Shown: positions 53,293 to 62,804 of the stretch, piece by piece
How the letters are laid out: each line of letters starts with the position of its first letter
Numbering within the stretch: position 1 is the first letter of the stretch
From: Pseudomonadota bacterium
GTDB lineage: Bacteria > Pseudomonadota > Gammaproteobacteria > Burkholderiales > Thiobacillaceae
Direction of reading: 5' to 3'
Assembly: GCA_021820845.1 (NCBI GenBank)
Contig: JAKADC010000001.1
Span: forward strand, 372,001-436,000
Length of the DNA: 64,000 nucleotides
The notes under the pieces: generated by a model
Database searches by the model: none
Seen by the model: the letters and a program-made list of their open reading frames with translations, nothing else
Told to the model about the DNA's origin: nothing
Program-made: the position numbers and the translations under genes

Positions 53293-56200
53293 CTATTGTC
53301 CCAGCGCGCATCCTTCTCCGTTGACCGCCGTCGAGGGTGGCGTGCCGCTGCAGCTGTCCTGCGAGTCGGCGATGCCGTCGCCGTCCTGGTCCACGAGGCT
53401 GCTGTCCCGCGTATAGACGGCCTCCGACGCATGGGGCAGGAGCGAATAGGGCCACGTCACGCTCTGGTTGTCGCTGAAGCGGACGTACTGGCTGCACGCG
53501 GGCGCGCCGTTGCCGTCGGGGCAGTCGACGCTCAGCGTCGACGCGCCGGGATTGACGAGGATGTTGGTGCGCACCGTCGCGTCCACGGAACTCAGGGGAA
53601 CGAGTTCGAGATTCCCCACGGAAATGTTCTGCCCGGGTGCGATCTTGTGGAAGTCGACCCGCGCACCGAGGTCGCCGGTCACCGGGTCGCCCGCGTTGAC
53701 GGTTTCGGTCGCCTTGAAGATGAAACTGTAGCGGTGCCAGGCGGTGGCACCGGCGAACGAATACGGCGCGTCCATCAGGTACTCGTATCCGTTGCCACCA
53801 CCGTCGCCGCGCCGGACGACGACGTACACCGCCTGGCCGTCGATTCCGGTTTTGAGATCGAAGCTCGCCTTGTACCACTGGTCCTGCTTCACCGAAAAAT
53901 TCGGGCTGCTCAGGATGCTGACGGTGCCGCCTGCCGTGTACGTGAGACACGCACCGACGACGTCGCAGGACGCCAGCGTGATCTGTCCGTAGGGCGCGCT
54001 CGAATTGTAGCCATGCCAGCCCGTGGTGCCGGCGCTGAAGTTTCCGTTCGGCACGATGTTGGCGCCGAGAACGCGGAATGCGGCGTAGCCCATTGTGGTG
54101 CTGTTCACCTGGACGCCGGTGGGATCGAGATTGCGTGGCCCGTTGGCAGGCGTCGTCGCCGCCCGCCATTGCGGCATCGTGTAGACGGCAGAGCCGCTGG
54201 GCCACGATTCGGAGGCCATCGTCGGATACAGGTAGGTGAAGTAGCGGTTCTGGTCGAAGTCGGCGAAGCGGTCGGTGTCGGTCTTCGCAAGATAAGTCTG
54301 CTGCCGGACGGCCGGGGTGACGCTGGTGGGAAACAGGAGGTTGCCGATGATCTGGTTGTCGTGCACGTCGCCCTGGGAATCGAGAACCTTGGTGCCTTCC
54401 TGCAGCCAGATCTGCTGGCGGCGGTTCCCGTAGAACATGTTGTTCTCGATCAGGTTGTTTGCCGCGTTATGGACCTGGATCCCGTTGTCGGCGTCGATCA
54501 CCGTGTTGCCGCGCACGGTCGCGCCGGAAAGAAGTTCGTCGAGATAAATGCCCTGGGCTTCGCTCGGCGTCGTAGCCGGCTTTCCGGGAAGGCCTCCGAT
54601 GACGTGCTGGATCGTATTGTTTTCGATGGTGGTGCCGGTGTTGTACCGGCCGCCGGTGTAGATCCCGCCGCAGTCGTCGAAAACCAGGCAGGCATTCTCG
54701 ATGTTGTTGCCGGAAACGACGCTGTTGCCGAGCGGAAAGATGCCGACATAGCCGGTGTTGTAAATCCGGTTGTCGCGAATGTCGGATTCGCGCCCCGACG
54801 ATATCGCGGAGGCCACCCCTACGGGGAGGCTCGTCACGACGCCGTTCTCGAAGATCGCGCCGGAATTGGTGATGCCGTTGTCATAGGCGTGAAAACGGGC
54901 GCCGCCGAAATGACCGGCGTAGATGGCGGAACCCGTGGTGCGGTCGATCTCGCTGCTTTCCACGCCGCTGTCGACGGAGCCCATGGCATCGATGCCGGCG
55001 CCGAGGGTGTCGGAGATGTACATGTTGGTCAGCACGACGCCGGTCGCCTTGCGCATGGCGACACCGGTCTCGACGTCGCGTATCGCGATCCCGTCGATAC
55101 GTATGTAACTCCGGTTGCTGGCATCGATGCCGATCCCGAGCTGGCCGAGCGATACGCGGTCCCCTGGCGAGCGGCTGTCCGGCGTCCATATCGAGACCGT
55201 TTTCGTATCCGGTTCGTAGCTCCACTCGCCGGGTTCGTCGAGCATCCAGCGCTGGCCGTAGAAAAAATATCCCCAATCCTTGGAAACCGGATACTCAGTC
55301 GGGCTGTCGAGATTCACGCTCGAGCCGGAGACGGACGCCACTTTGCGGTCGTCAAAAATCCAGGAACTGGTCCGGATCCGGATGCCCGTGCCAGGCGTGA
55401 TCCCCGGGTGCGGCAGCGCGGCGAAATCGGTGCCGGTCGTCACGTAGGCGCTGCCGAAGCGGCCGTTCGGAAGGAGGACTTTTTCGGAGTCCGCGGCGGT
55501 GTAGAAATAGAGCGAATCGGGCCGCTTGGGGTCGTAACCGCGATTCGGGAAGTGCGCGACGTTGACCATCCTCCCGTTCATGAAGACGCCCCGCACGTTG
55601 GGGATGTCCGCCGTGATCCTGACGCCGTCGACGCCGATGTTCCTGCCCGCCGGAACGCTGAAATCCAGTCGCGCCCGCGGCACGCTCGCGGTTGCGGTGA
55701 ACGGCACGGTGACCGTTTGCCATGCGCCGGTGCCCGTGATCCAGCGGCTGAAGCCGACGGCGTCCCACGGCGTGGCATTTCGACGCAGGGTCACCCAGAT
55801 CGAGGTGCCCACGGGCACATTGACGGCAAAGCTCGCGGTATAGGCCTGCCCGCCCTGAAGCGCGAAATTGTTGCTGATGAAGAAGCTGTTGCCGGTGCCG
55901 CTGCCGGCCGTGTAGGACACGCAGCTGCCGGCCTGTGCGCAATTGCTGACGAGGCTGACCGTCGCATTGTTTTGCGGCGACCAGCTCGCCCAGTTGCCGA
56001 GCCCGTTTTCGAAGGACCCGTACGTGATCAGATCGATGACCGAAGAGAGCTTGTAGATGTTGCCAGCGTCCTTGATCCAGTTCTGTCCGGGCACCGGCAA
56101 CGCACCGTTGATGACCGGCTTGTTGGTGCAGCCGGCGGGATACGTGCCGATGCTGATCGGATTCGCCGATGTGCCCGAGCTCGAAAGCTTCAGGCTCTCG

Positions 56201-56433
56201 TACCAGGTGGACCCGCACTTGAGCAGCACGCTGTCGCCGGGCACGAGCGACTGGGCGGACACCTTGGACAGGGATTGCCACGGGCCGTCGCTTACCGGCG
56301 AGCCGGCCGGCGAGGGCTGCTGTCCGCTCCATTTGTCGTTGCCGGCGGCGGCATCCACGTAATAGATGGCCGCGTTCACGAGTTTGATTGGCAGGAAAAC
56401 GGCAAGCAGAAAAAGGATAAAGGATGACTTCAT
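53293..56433 (-). CDS. Large secreted right-handed beta-helix protein with carbohydrate-binding-like domains
   Basis: The 1046-residue protein has a signal peptide (1 to about 22), then a start typical of secreted polysaccharide lyases (YYVDAAAGNDKWSGQQP). Two jelly-roll modules resemble carbohydrate-binding domains, near 140-280 (GSFENGLGNWASW) and 805-935 (NGNFSAGTTGWHGY). Between them is a parallel beta-helix (about 430-720) rich in N-x-I turns such as VSGNNIENA and IENNTIQHV. The end carries a thrombospondin-3-like calcium motif, DQDGDGIADSQDSC. The ATG at 56433 begins the signal peptide. It may cut, epimerise or bind the exopolymer. It has no PEP-CTERM signal. Confidence 0.85.
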   Translation of the reverse strand: MKSSFILFLLAVFLPIKLVNAAIYYVDAAAGNDKWSGQQPSPAGSPVSDGPWQSLSKVSAQSLVPGDSVLLKCGSTWYESLKLSSSGTSANPISIGTYPAGCTNKPVINGALPVPGQNWIKDAGNIYKLSSVIDLITYGSFENGLGNWASWSPQNNATVSLVSNCAQAGSCVSYTAGSGTGNSFFISNNFALQGGQAYTASFAVNVPVGTSIWVTLRRNATPWDAVGFSRWITGTGAWQTVTVPFTATASVPRARLDFSVPAGRNIGVDGVRITADIPNVRGVFMNGRMVNVAHFPNRGYDPKRPDSLYFYTAADSEKVLLPNGRFGSAYVTTGTDFAALPHPGITPGTGIRIRTSSWIFDDRKVASVSGSSVNLDSPTEYPVSKDWGYFFYGQRWMLDEPGEWSYEPDTKTVSIWTPDSRSPGDRVSLGQLGIGIDASNRSYIRIDGIAIRDVETGVAMRKATGVVLTNMYISDTLGAGIDAMGSVDSGVESSEIDRTTGSAIYAGHFGGARFHAYDNGITNSGAIFENGVVTSLPVGVASAISSGRESDIRDNRIYNTGYVGIFPLGNSVVSGNNIENACLVFDDCGGIYTGGRYNTGTTIENNTIQHVIGGLPGKPATTPSEAQGIYLDELLSGATVRGNTVIDADNGIQVHNAANNLIENNMFYGNRRQQIWLQEGTKVLDSQGDVHDNQIIGNLLFPTSVTPAVRQQTYLAKTDTDRFADFDQNRYFTYLYPTMASESWPSGSAVYTMPQWRAATTPANGPRNLDPTGVQVNSTTMGYAAFRVLGANIVPNGNFSAGTTGWHGYNSSAPYGQITLASCDVVGACLTYTAGGTVSILSSPNFSVKQDQWYKASFDLKTGIDGQAVYVVVRRGDGGGNGYEYLMDAPYSFAGATAWHRYSFIFKATETVNAGDPVTGDLGARVDFHKIAPGQNISVGNLELVPLSSVDATVRTNILVNPGASTLSVDCPDGNGAPACSQYVRFSDNQSVTWPYSLLPHASEAVYTRDSSLVDQDGDGIADSQDSCSGTPPSTAVNGEGCALGQ

Positions 56434-56753
56434 GACGAATGCCCGGCCTGCCCGGTGTGTGCCGTGCCCTGAGGTTTTGATCATGGCGAACGGAAAAAGC
56501 AGAATGTGCTGATTCGCATCGACATGATCGAGGCGACCCGCGTCCCAGGCTGTGAAGTTAATATCGCCGGAGCCCAGGCCGATGTAGGTCTTTGCTGATA
56601 TGTTTGTACAGAAACCGGAAGACGCGAAATCGGCGCGCGCCATCGGTTACGATCGACGTTTCCGCCTGGCGGCCAAGCGCGGCGGAACGGAAACCGTGTG
56701 GGCCGCCTCGTCTCCGCGTGTTCATTAGCTTGCCTATCGAGAGGAAACCCGCT
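56434..56753. other. Divergent regulatory gap
   Basis: The stretch lies between the minus-strand beta-helix gene and the plus-strand WecB-type gene. Both continuing frames are open for some distance but lack good starts. No TTTACAC box or clear sigma-54 element was seen. Promoters for both genes should lie here. Confidence 0.4.
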
Positions 56754-57536
56754 TTGGAATTTTCGAACGAAGCCTCTGCCGCAACCGTCACCGAGCGCGC
56801 CACCGGTTCGGTGCTGGGTGCGCGCATCGACGCGCTGACGTGGGATGCCACGCTCGATCGACTGCTTCGGTGGGCGCGCGCGCGCGAAAGCCGCTACGTG
56901 GCGATCTGCAATGTTCACGTGGTGGTGAGTGCGTCGCGCGACGCCGACTATCGCGCGGTGATCAACGGTGCCGACATGGCGACGCCCGACGGCGCGCCGG
57001 TGGCATGGATGCTGCGGCGGCAGGGATTTGCGGAGCAGGCACGCATCAGCGGCCCCGACCTGATGTGGGCGCTTTGCGAGCGCGCGGCGAAGGCGCGCCT
57101 GCCGATCTACTGCTACGGCAGCGTCGAGGCGACGCTCGCGCTGTTGGCGCAGCGCCTTCGGATCGCGTTTCCCGACTTGCAGATGACGATGGAGTCGCCG
57201 CCATTCCGCCCATTGACCGCGGAGGAGGATGCCGCGGCGGTGGAGCGGATCAACGCCAGCGGCGCCGGCATCGTGTTCGTCGGATTGGGGTGTCCGAAGC
57301 AGGAGCGCTGGATGGCCGAGCATCGCGGGCGCGTCAACGCGGTCATGATCGGCGTCGGTGCGGCGTTCGATTTTCATGCAGGCACGGTGCAGCGTGCGCC
57401 CGCGTGGATGCGCGCGAACGGCCTGGAGTGGCTTCATCGTCTCGCATCGGAACCCGGGCGTCTGTGGAAACGCTACCTGGTGACGAACACGCTCTTCATC
57501 GTCGGCGCGGCGCGGCAACTGCTGTTCGGGCGGTAG
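56754..57536 (+). CDS. WecB/TagA/CpsF family glycosyltransferase
   Basis: The 260-residue protein belongs to the WecG/TagA/CpsF fold, which adds the second sugar to a lipid-linked first sugar. Signature parts are VAICNVHVVVSASRDADYRAVINGADMATPDGAPVAWM, the later IVFVGLGCPKQERWM and AVMIGVGAAFDFHAGTVQRAP. It would use the EpsB product as acceptor. The TTG at 56754 behind GAGAGGAAA gives the usual family length; upstream in-frame starts add an atypical basic stretch. Confidence 0.88.
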   Translation: MEFSNEASAATVTERATGSVLGARIDALTWDATLDRLLRWARARESRYVAICNVHVVVSASRDADYRAVINGADMATPDGAPVAWMLRRQGFAEQARISGPDLMWALCERAAKARLPIYCYGSVEATLALLAQRLRIAFPDLQMTMESPPFRPLTAEEDAAAVERINASGAGIVFVGLGCPKQERWMAEHRGRVNAVMIGVGAAFDFHAGTVQRAPAWMRANGLEWLHRLASEPGRLWKRYLVTNTLFIVGAARQLLFGR

Positions 57537-57623
57537 AATCCGGGCAGCGAAAAGATGGCTTCCGGATCATTCTCATCGCGCCCGGCATCCGGGTCTTGCA
57601 ACTTTCGTGAATAGGCAATTATC

Positions 57624-58691
57624 GTGATTTTGGTGACAGGCGGCGCCGGCTTCATCGGCGCAAACTTCATTCTGGACTGGCTGCGGGCGAGCGACGAACC
57701 CGTGGTCAATCTGGACAAGCTCACTTATGCGGGCAACCTCGAGAGCCTCGCGAGCCTGAAGGGCGACATGCGGCACATCTTCGTGCAGGGCGACATCGGC
57801 GACCGCGCCCTGGTCGGCAAGCTGCTTCATGAATACCGGCCGCGCGCGATCGTCAACTTCGCGGCCGAGTCGCACGTCGACCGGTCGATCCATGGGCCGG
57901 AGGATTTCATCCAGACCAACGTGGTGGGCACCTTTCATTTGCTCGAGGAGGCGCGCGGCCACTGGATGGGCCTGCCGGAAGACGAAAAGGCCGCGTTCCG
58001 TTTTCTGCACGTGTCGACCGACGAGGTCTACGGTTCGCTGGAACCGGGCGATGCGCCGTTCACCGAGACGACGCCCTTCGCGCCCAACAGCCCGTATTCG
58101 GCCAGCAAGGCGTCGTCCGACCACCTGGTGCGCGCGTATCACCACACCTACGGCCTGCCGGTGCTGACGACGAACTGCTCGAACAATTACGGCCCCTTCC
58201 AGTTTCCGGAAAAGCTGATCCCCCTGATGATCCTCAATGCCACCCGCGGCCAGCCGCTACCGATCTACGGCGACGGCATGAACGTGCGCGACTGGCTGTA
58301 CGTCGCCGACCACTGCTCGGCGATCCGCACGGTGCTGGCACACGGAAGGACGGGCGAGACCTACAACGTCGGCGGCTGGAACGAGATGCCGAACATCGAG
58401 ATCGTGAAGACGGTGTGCGCGCTGCTCGACGAGATGCGTCCCGACGCCGCCGGCCCCTATGCGCGCCTTCTGACCTACGTCAAGGATCGGCCCGGACACG
58501 ACCGCCGCTACGCGATCGACGCCGGCAAGATACACCGCGAGCTCGGCTGGAAACCGGCCGAGACGTTCGCGACGGGCATCCGCAAGACGGTGCGCTGGTA
58601 TCTCGACAACATGGCCTGGGTCGAGCACGTCGCCAGCGGCGAATACCGTAAATGGCTAGATACGAATTACGCAGAAAGAGGTGCGCAATGA
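57624..58691 (+). CDS. rfbB: dTDP-glucose 4,6-dehydratase
   Basis: This enzyme oxidises and dehydrates dTDP-glucose to the 4-keto-6-deoxy sugar in dTDP-rhamnose synthesis. The 355-residue SDR protein has [12 protein letters not shown] (NAD site), HVSTDEVYG, the catalytic [15 protein letters not shown], and [16 protein letters not shown]. It starts with GTG. rfbA overlaps its stop (ATGA). The gene order is rfbB-rfbA-rfbC-rfbD. Confidence 0.96.
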   Translation: MILVTGGAGFIGANFILDWLRASDEPVVNLDKLTYAGNLESLASLKGDMRHIFVQGDIGDRALVGKLLHEYRPRAIVNFAAESHVDRSIHGPEDFIQTNVVGTFHLLEEARGHWMGLPEDEKAAFRFLHVSTDEVYGSLEPGDAPFTETTPFAPNSPYSASKASSDHLVRAYHHTYGLPVLTTNCSNNYGPFQFPEKLIPLMILNATRGQPLPIYGDGMNVRDWLYVADHCSAIRTVLAHGRTGETYNVGGWNEMPNIEIVKTVCALLDEMRPDAAGPYARLLTYVKDRPGHDRRYAIDAGKIHRELGWKPAETFATGIRKTVRWYLDNMAWVEHVASGEYRKWLDTNYAERGAQ

Positions 58692-59569
58692 GTCGCAAGG
58701 GCATCATCCTCGCCGGCGGATCCGGCACCCGCCTGTATCCGGCGACGCTCGCCGTGTCCAAGCAACTGCTGCCGATCTACGACAAGCCGATGATCTATTA
58801 CCCGCTCACGACGCTGATGCTGGCGGGGATACGCGACATCCTGATCATTTCGACGCCCCAGGACACGCCGCGTTTCGAGCAGCTGCTCGGCGGAGGCAGC
58901 CAGTGGGGGATCAACCTCCGCTACGCGGTGCAGCCGAACCCGGAGGGGCTGGCGCAGGCTTTCGTCATCGGCGCGGATTTCGTCGGCGACGGTCCCAGCG
59001 CGCTCGTGCTGGGCGACAACATTTTCTACGGCCACGAGATGACGGACGGCCTTCGCGCCGCGAGCAGGCAGGAAGCGGGCGCCACCGTGTTCGCGTATCG
59101 CGTGCACGACCCGGAGCGATACGGGGTGGTGGAGTTCGATTCGACGGGAAAGGCGGTGAGCCTGGAAGAGAAACCCGCGCAGCCGAAGTCGCACTATGCG
59201 GTGACGGGCCTTTATTTCTACGACGGCCAGGTCGTGGACATGGCCCGCAACCTGAAGCCGTCGCCGCGCGGCGAACTCGAGATCACCGACATCAACCGGA
59301 ACTATCTCGATGCGGGGCAGCTCGATGTATCGATCATGGGACGCGGCCACGCCTGGCTCGACACCGGCACGCACGAATCGATGCTGGAAGCCTCGTTGTT
59401 CATCGAGACGATCGAAAAACGCCAGGGACTGAAGATCGCCTGCCCGGAGGAAATCGCTTATCGCCAGGGCTACATCACGGCGGGACAGGTGGAGGAACTG
59501 GCCGCACCCATGCGAAAGAACGGGTACGGCCAGTATTTGCTCAACATGCTGAACGAACGGATCTTCTGA
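58688..59569 (+). CDS. rfbA: Glucose-1-phosphate thymidylyltransferase
   Basis: The enzyme joins glucose-1-phosphate and dTTP to dTDP-glucose, the first step of dTDP-rhamnose synthesis. The 293-residue protein has the nucleotidyltransferase start [36 protein letters not shown], the metal-binding [11 protein letters not shown], and [10 protein letters not shown]. It is end-product regulated in the family. The start overlaps the rfbB stop. A 64-base gap precedes rfbC. Confidence 0.97.
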   Translation: MSRKGIILAGGSGTRLYPATLAVSKQLLPIYDKPMIYYPLTTLMLAGIRDILIISTPQDTPRFEQLLGGGSQWGINLRYAVQPNPEGLAQAFVIGADFVGDGPSALVLGDNIFYGHEMTDGLRAASRQEAGATVFAYRVHDPERYGVVEFDSTGKAVSLEEKPAQPKSHYAVTGLYFYDGQVVDMARNLKPSPRGELEITDINRNYLDAGQLDVSIMGRGHAWLDTGTHESMLEASLFIETIEKRQGLKIACPEEIAYRQGYITAGQVEELAAPMRKNGYGQYLLNMLNERIF

Positions 59570-59633
59570 AATCACGGCCGGCACGCGCACGAGCGAAGTC
59601 CGTCTGCCGCTTGCCCGTCACGACCTCCACAAA

Positions 59634-60176
59634 ATGAACGTAATCGAAACCCCTCTTCCCGGCGTCCTCGTCCTCGAACCCAAGGTGTTCGGCGACGCGC
59701 GGGGATTTTTTCTCGAAAGCTGGAACCGCGCGGTCTTCGCCGGGCTCGGCCTCGACCTGGATTTCGTGCAGGACAACCATTCGCGTTCGGCGAAGGGCGT
59801 GCTGCGCGGCCTGCATTACCAGCTCGACGAGCCGCAGGGCAAGCTGGTGCGCGCGGTGAGCGGCGCGGTGTTCGACGTGGCGGTCGACGTGCGCAGGTCA
59901 TCGACGCATTTCGGGCAATGGTTCGGATGCGAACTTTCGGCGGAGAACCACCGCATGATGTGGATTCCTCCCGGCTTCGCGCATGGCTTTCTCGTGCTGT
60001 CCGAGAGCGCCGATTTTCTCTACAAGGCCACGGCCTATTACGCGCCGCAGTCGGACCGCGGCATCCGCTGGAACGATCCGCGGATCGGAGTGCAGTGGCC
60101 GCTCGAAGCTGAGCCGGTTCTGTCTGCCAAGGATCAGGTCCAGCCCCTGCTCGAGGATGCGGAGGTTTATCCGTGA
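59634..60176 (+). CDS. rfbC: dTDP-4-dehydrorhamnose 3,5-epimerase
   Basis: This cupin-fold enzyme epimerises C3 and C5 of the keto sugar. The 180-residue protein shows DARGFFLESWN, the catalytic-histidine motif GVLRGLHYQ near residues 56-64, and WIPPGFAHGFLVLSE with the following LYKATAYYAPQSDRGIRWND. It overlaps the rfbD start by four bases. Confidence 0.97.
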   Translation: MNVIETPLPGVLVLEPKVFGDARGFFLESWNRAVFAGLGLDLDFVQDNHSRSAKGVLRGLHYQLDEPQGKLVRAVSGAVFDVAVDVRRSSTHFGQWFGCELSAENHRMMWIPPGFAHGFLVLSESADFLYKATAYYAPQSDRGIRWNDPRIGVQWPLEAEPVLSAKDQVQPLLEDAEVYP

Positions 60177-61084
60177 CGCGCGCGCGCATTCTGCTCACAG
60201 GCGCGCGCGGCCAGGTCGGCTGGGAACTGCAGCGGACGCTGAGTTGCCTCGGCGACGTGACGGCGCTGGATTCCGCGGCGATGAACCTCGCGGACGGTGA
60301 AGCGGTGCGCCGGCGCGTGCGCGACGTTGCGCCGGACATCATCGTCAATCCGGCCGCCTATACCGCGGTGGACAGGGCGGAGGCCGACCCCGATCTGGCG
60401 CACGCGGTGAACGCGGCGGCGCCCGGCATTCTTGCGGAGGAGGCGGGCCGGCTCGGTGCGCTGCTGGTGCATTATTCCACCGACTACGTGTTCGACGGCA
60501 GCGGCGAGGCAGCCCGGCGCGAGGACGATCCCTCCGGTCCGCTGAATGTCTATGGCGCGACGAAGCTCGCCGGCGAACACGCCATCGAGGCCAGCGGCTG
60601 CCGCCATCTCATCTTCCGCACCTCCTGGGTGTACGGCGCGCGCGGCAGCAATTTCCTGCTCACCATGCGGCGCCTGATGCGGGAACGGCCCGAGCTCAAG
60701 ATCGTGTCGGACCAGATCGGCGCGCCGACGTGGTGCCGCGATCTGGCCGAAGCGACCGCGCAGGTGCTGGGTCAGGTCGCCGCGCCGTCGCGTGCGGCGA
60801 CCCAGCCCGAGCCCTGGGGCGTCTACCACATGACGAATTCGGGCGAGACGTCCTGGCATGGCTTCGCGCAGGCGATTCAGGCGCTGGATGAATTCGACGA
60901 GACGTGCGCGCCGGGTCACCTGCTGCCGATCCCCAGCAGCGCGTACCCGACGCCCGCCAGGCGGCCGCTCAATTCGCGCCTCGACAACGACAAGCTGGAG
61001 CGGACCTTCGGCATTCGGCTGCAGGGCTGGCGCGACGCGCTGGCGCTTTGCCTGGACGCAAGCAACAGCCGCCGCAGAAAATGA
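60173..61084 (+). CDS. rfbD: dTDP-4-dehydrorhamnose reductase
   Basis: The last step of dTDP-L-rhamnose synthesis reduces the 4-keto group. The 303-residue SDR protein has [41 protein letters not shown], the catalytic [11 protein letters not shown] and [18 protein letters not shown]. The start overlaps the rfbC stop, and galE follows ten bases after its end. Confidence 0.96.
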   Translation: MTRARILLTGARGQVGWELQRTLSCLGDVTALDSAAMNLADGEAVRRRVRDVAPDIIVNPAAYTAVDRAEADPDLAHAVNAAAPGILAEEAGRLGALLVHYSTDYVFDGSGEAARREDDPSGPLNVYGATKLAGEHAIEASGCRHLIFRTSWVYGARGSNFLLTMRRLMRERPELKIVSDQIGAPTWCRDLAEATAQVLGQVAAPSRAATQPEPWGVYHMTNSGETSWHGFAQAIQALDEFDETCAPGHLLPIPSSAYPTPARRPLNSRLDNDKLERTFGIRLQGWRDALALCLDASNSRRRK

Positions 61085-61094
61085 GGAGACAGTC

Positions 61095-62105
61095 GTGAAA
61101 GTGTTGCTGACCGGCGGCGCGGGCTATATCGGCTCGCATACCGCGGTGGAATGCCTGGCAGCGGGCCACGAGGTGGTCGTGTTCGACAATCTTTCGAACA
61201 GCAGCCCGGTATCGCTGGAACGCGTCGCGCGCATTGCCGGAAAACCGGTCGCCTTCGTGCAAGGCGACATTCGTGATCGCGCCGCGCTGCGAGCGCTGTT
61301 CGCCGAGCACCGCATCGAGGCGGTCGTGCATTTCGCCGGGCTGAAGGCGGTGGGCGAGTCGGTGGAGAAGCCCCTCTTTTATTACGACAACAATATCGCC
61401 GGCAGCATCGCGCTGTTCGAAGAGATGGCGGAAGCCGGCGTGAAGGCGCTCGTGTTCTCGTCGTCCGCCACCGTCTACGGCGATCCGGCGACGGTGCCGA
61501 TCACCGAGGATTTTCCGCTGTCGGCGACCAATCCGTACGGGCGTTCCAAGCTCTTCATCGAAGACATGCTGCGCGACATCGCGCTGAGCGATCCCGGCTG
61601 GAACGTCGCGCTGTTGCGCTATTTCAACCCCGTCGGCGCGCACGAGTCGGGCCTGATCGGCGAAGATCCGCGCGGCGTCCCCAACAATCTGATGCCGTAC
61701 GTGGCGCAGGTCGCGGTGGGTCGCCGCCCGCATCTCAACGTATTCGGCGGCGACTATCCGACGCCGGACGGCACCGGGGTGCGCGACTACATCCACGTCG
61801 TCGACCTCGCCCGCGGCCACGTGGCGGCGCTGAACCGGCTGCCTCAGCTCGGCGGCGTGGGCACATGGAATCTGGGAACCGGGCGCGGGGTGAGCGTGCT
61901 CGACATGGTGCGCGCGTTCGAGGCGGCCAGCGGCAAGCAGGTACCGTACCGCATCGTGGCACGCCGCGCGGGCGATGTCGCGCAATGCTGGGCCGACCCG
62001 GCCCGCGCGGCTCGCGACCTGGGCTGGCGCGCGGAATACGATCTGGCGCGCATGTGCGTCGACGCGTGGCGCTGGCAGGCGAGCAACCCGGACGGCTACG
62101 CCTGA
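61095..62105 (+). CDS. galE: UDP-glucose 4-epimerase
   Basis: The enzyme interconverts UDP-glucose and UDP-galactose. The 336-residue SDR protein begins [24 protein letters not shown] (NAD site), has [11 protein letters not shown], catalytic [15 protein letters not shown], and [18 protein letters not shown], and ends with [22 protein letters not shown]. The start is GTG at 61095 behind GAGGAG. It is the last gene of the nucleotide-sugar cluster. Confidence 0.96.
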   Translation: MKVLLTGGAGYIGSHTAVECLAAGHEVVVFDNLSNSSPVSLERVARIAGKPVAFVQGDIRDRAALRALFAEHRIEAVVHFAGLKAVGESVEKPLFYYDNNIAGSIALFEEMAEAGVKALVFSSSATVYGDPATVPITEDFPLSATNPYGRSKLFIEDMLRDIALSDPGWNVALLRYFNPVGAHESGLIGEDPRGVPNNLMPYVAQVAVGRRPHLNVFGGDYPTPDGTGVRDYIHVVDLARGHVAALNRLPQLGGVGTWNLGTGRGVSVLDMVRAFEAASGKQVPYRIVARRAGDVAQCWADPARAARDLGWRAEYDLARMCVDAWRWQASNPDGYA

Positions 62106-62162
62106 CGCGAGGTTCGGCGAACCGGCGGCTCGCTCCCGGCAAGATCGGCAGCCCGGCCTCGC

Positions 62163-62762
62163 CTAGCTTTTGCGCTTGCCGAACATCCCGCGCCCGCGGA
62201 AATACTGCACGCCCAGCCAGCCGCCGAACAGTCCGCCGAGATGGGCGAAGTGGGCGACGCCCGCATCGGTGCTGGTCAGGCCGAGGATGAGCTCGACGAC
62301 GCCGTAGCCCAGGACGAAGGTGCGCGCGGGAATGCGGACGAAGGGCAGGAAGACGATGCTGATGACGTTGCGGGGAAAATAGAGCGCGTAGGCCAGAAGC
62401 AGGCCGAACACCCCGCCGGACGCGCCGATGACCGCGCTGCTGCTGTGCAGGAAGTAGCCGGACACCGCAATCTGCGTCATCGCGGCCACGACGATGCTGA
62501 GCAGGTAGGTCAGCAGATAGCGCAGGTCGTTCCAGCGCTTTTCCAGTTCTGCGCCGAACATCCAGACGGCGAGCATGTTGAATCCAAGGTGCGCAGGCGA
62601 TCCGTGCAGGAAGCTATAGGTGACGAGCTGCCACAGGTGGAATGTGCCGTCCGAACCGGGTGGCCAAAGACCGAAAACACGGATAATCTCAGGCCCGGTG
62701 ACGACCTCGAGCGCGTAGACGAGAACATTCAAAAGAATGAGGGCGAAGGTGATCGGCGGCAT
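62163..62762 (-). CDS. Rhomboid-family intramembrane serine protease
   Basis: The 199-residue membrane protein has six helices. The catalytic serine motif is GASGGVFGLL (about residues 115-124) and the histidine is in VAHFAHLGGLFGGW. HLWQLVTYSFLHGSPAHLGFNMLAVWMFG fits the second helix and the preceding loop. It lies 42 bases after recJ on the same strand. Rhomboids cut within membrane helices; the substrate is unknown. Confidence 0.93.
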   Translation of the reverse strand: MPPITFALILLNVLVYALEVVTGPEIIRVFGLWPPGSDGTFHLWQLVTYSFLHGSPAHLGFNMLAVWMFGAELEKRWNDLRYLLTYLLSIVVAAMTQIAVSGYFLHSSSAVIGASGGVFGLLLAYALYFPRNVISIVFLPFVRIPARTFVLGYGVVELILGLTSTDAGVAHFAHLGGLFGGWLGVQYFRGRGMFGKRKS

Positions 62763-62804
62763 GGATGCAGTGTCGGGATTCGGCGTCCGGGATGCAAGAA
62801 AAAA

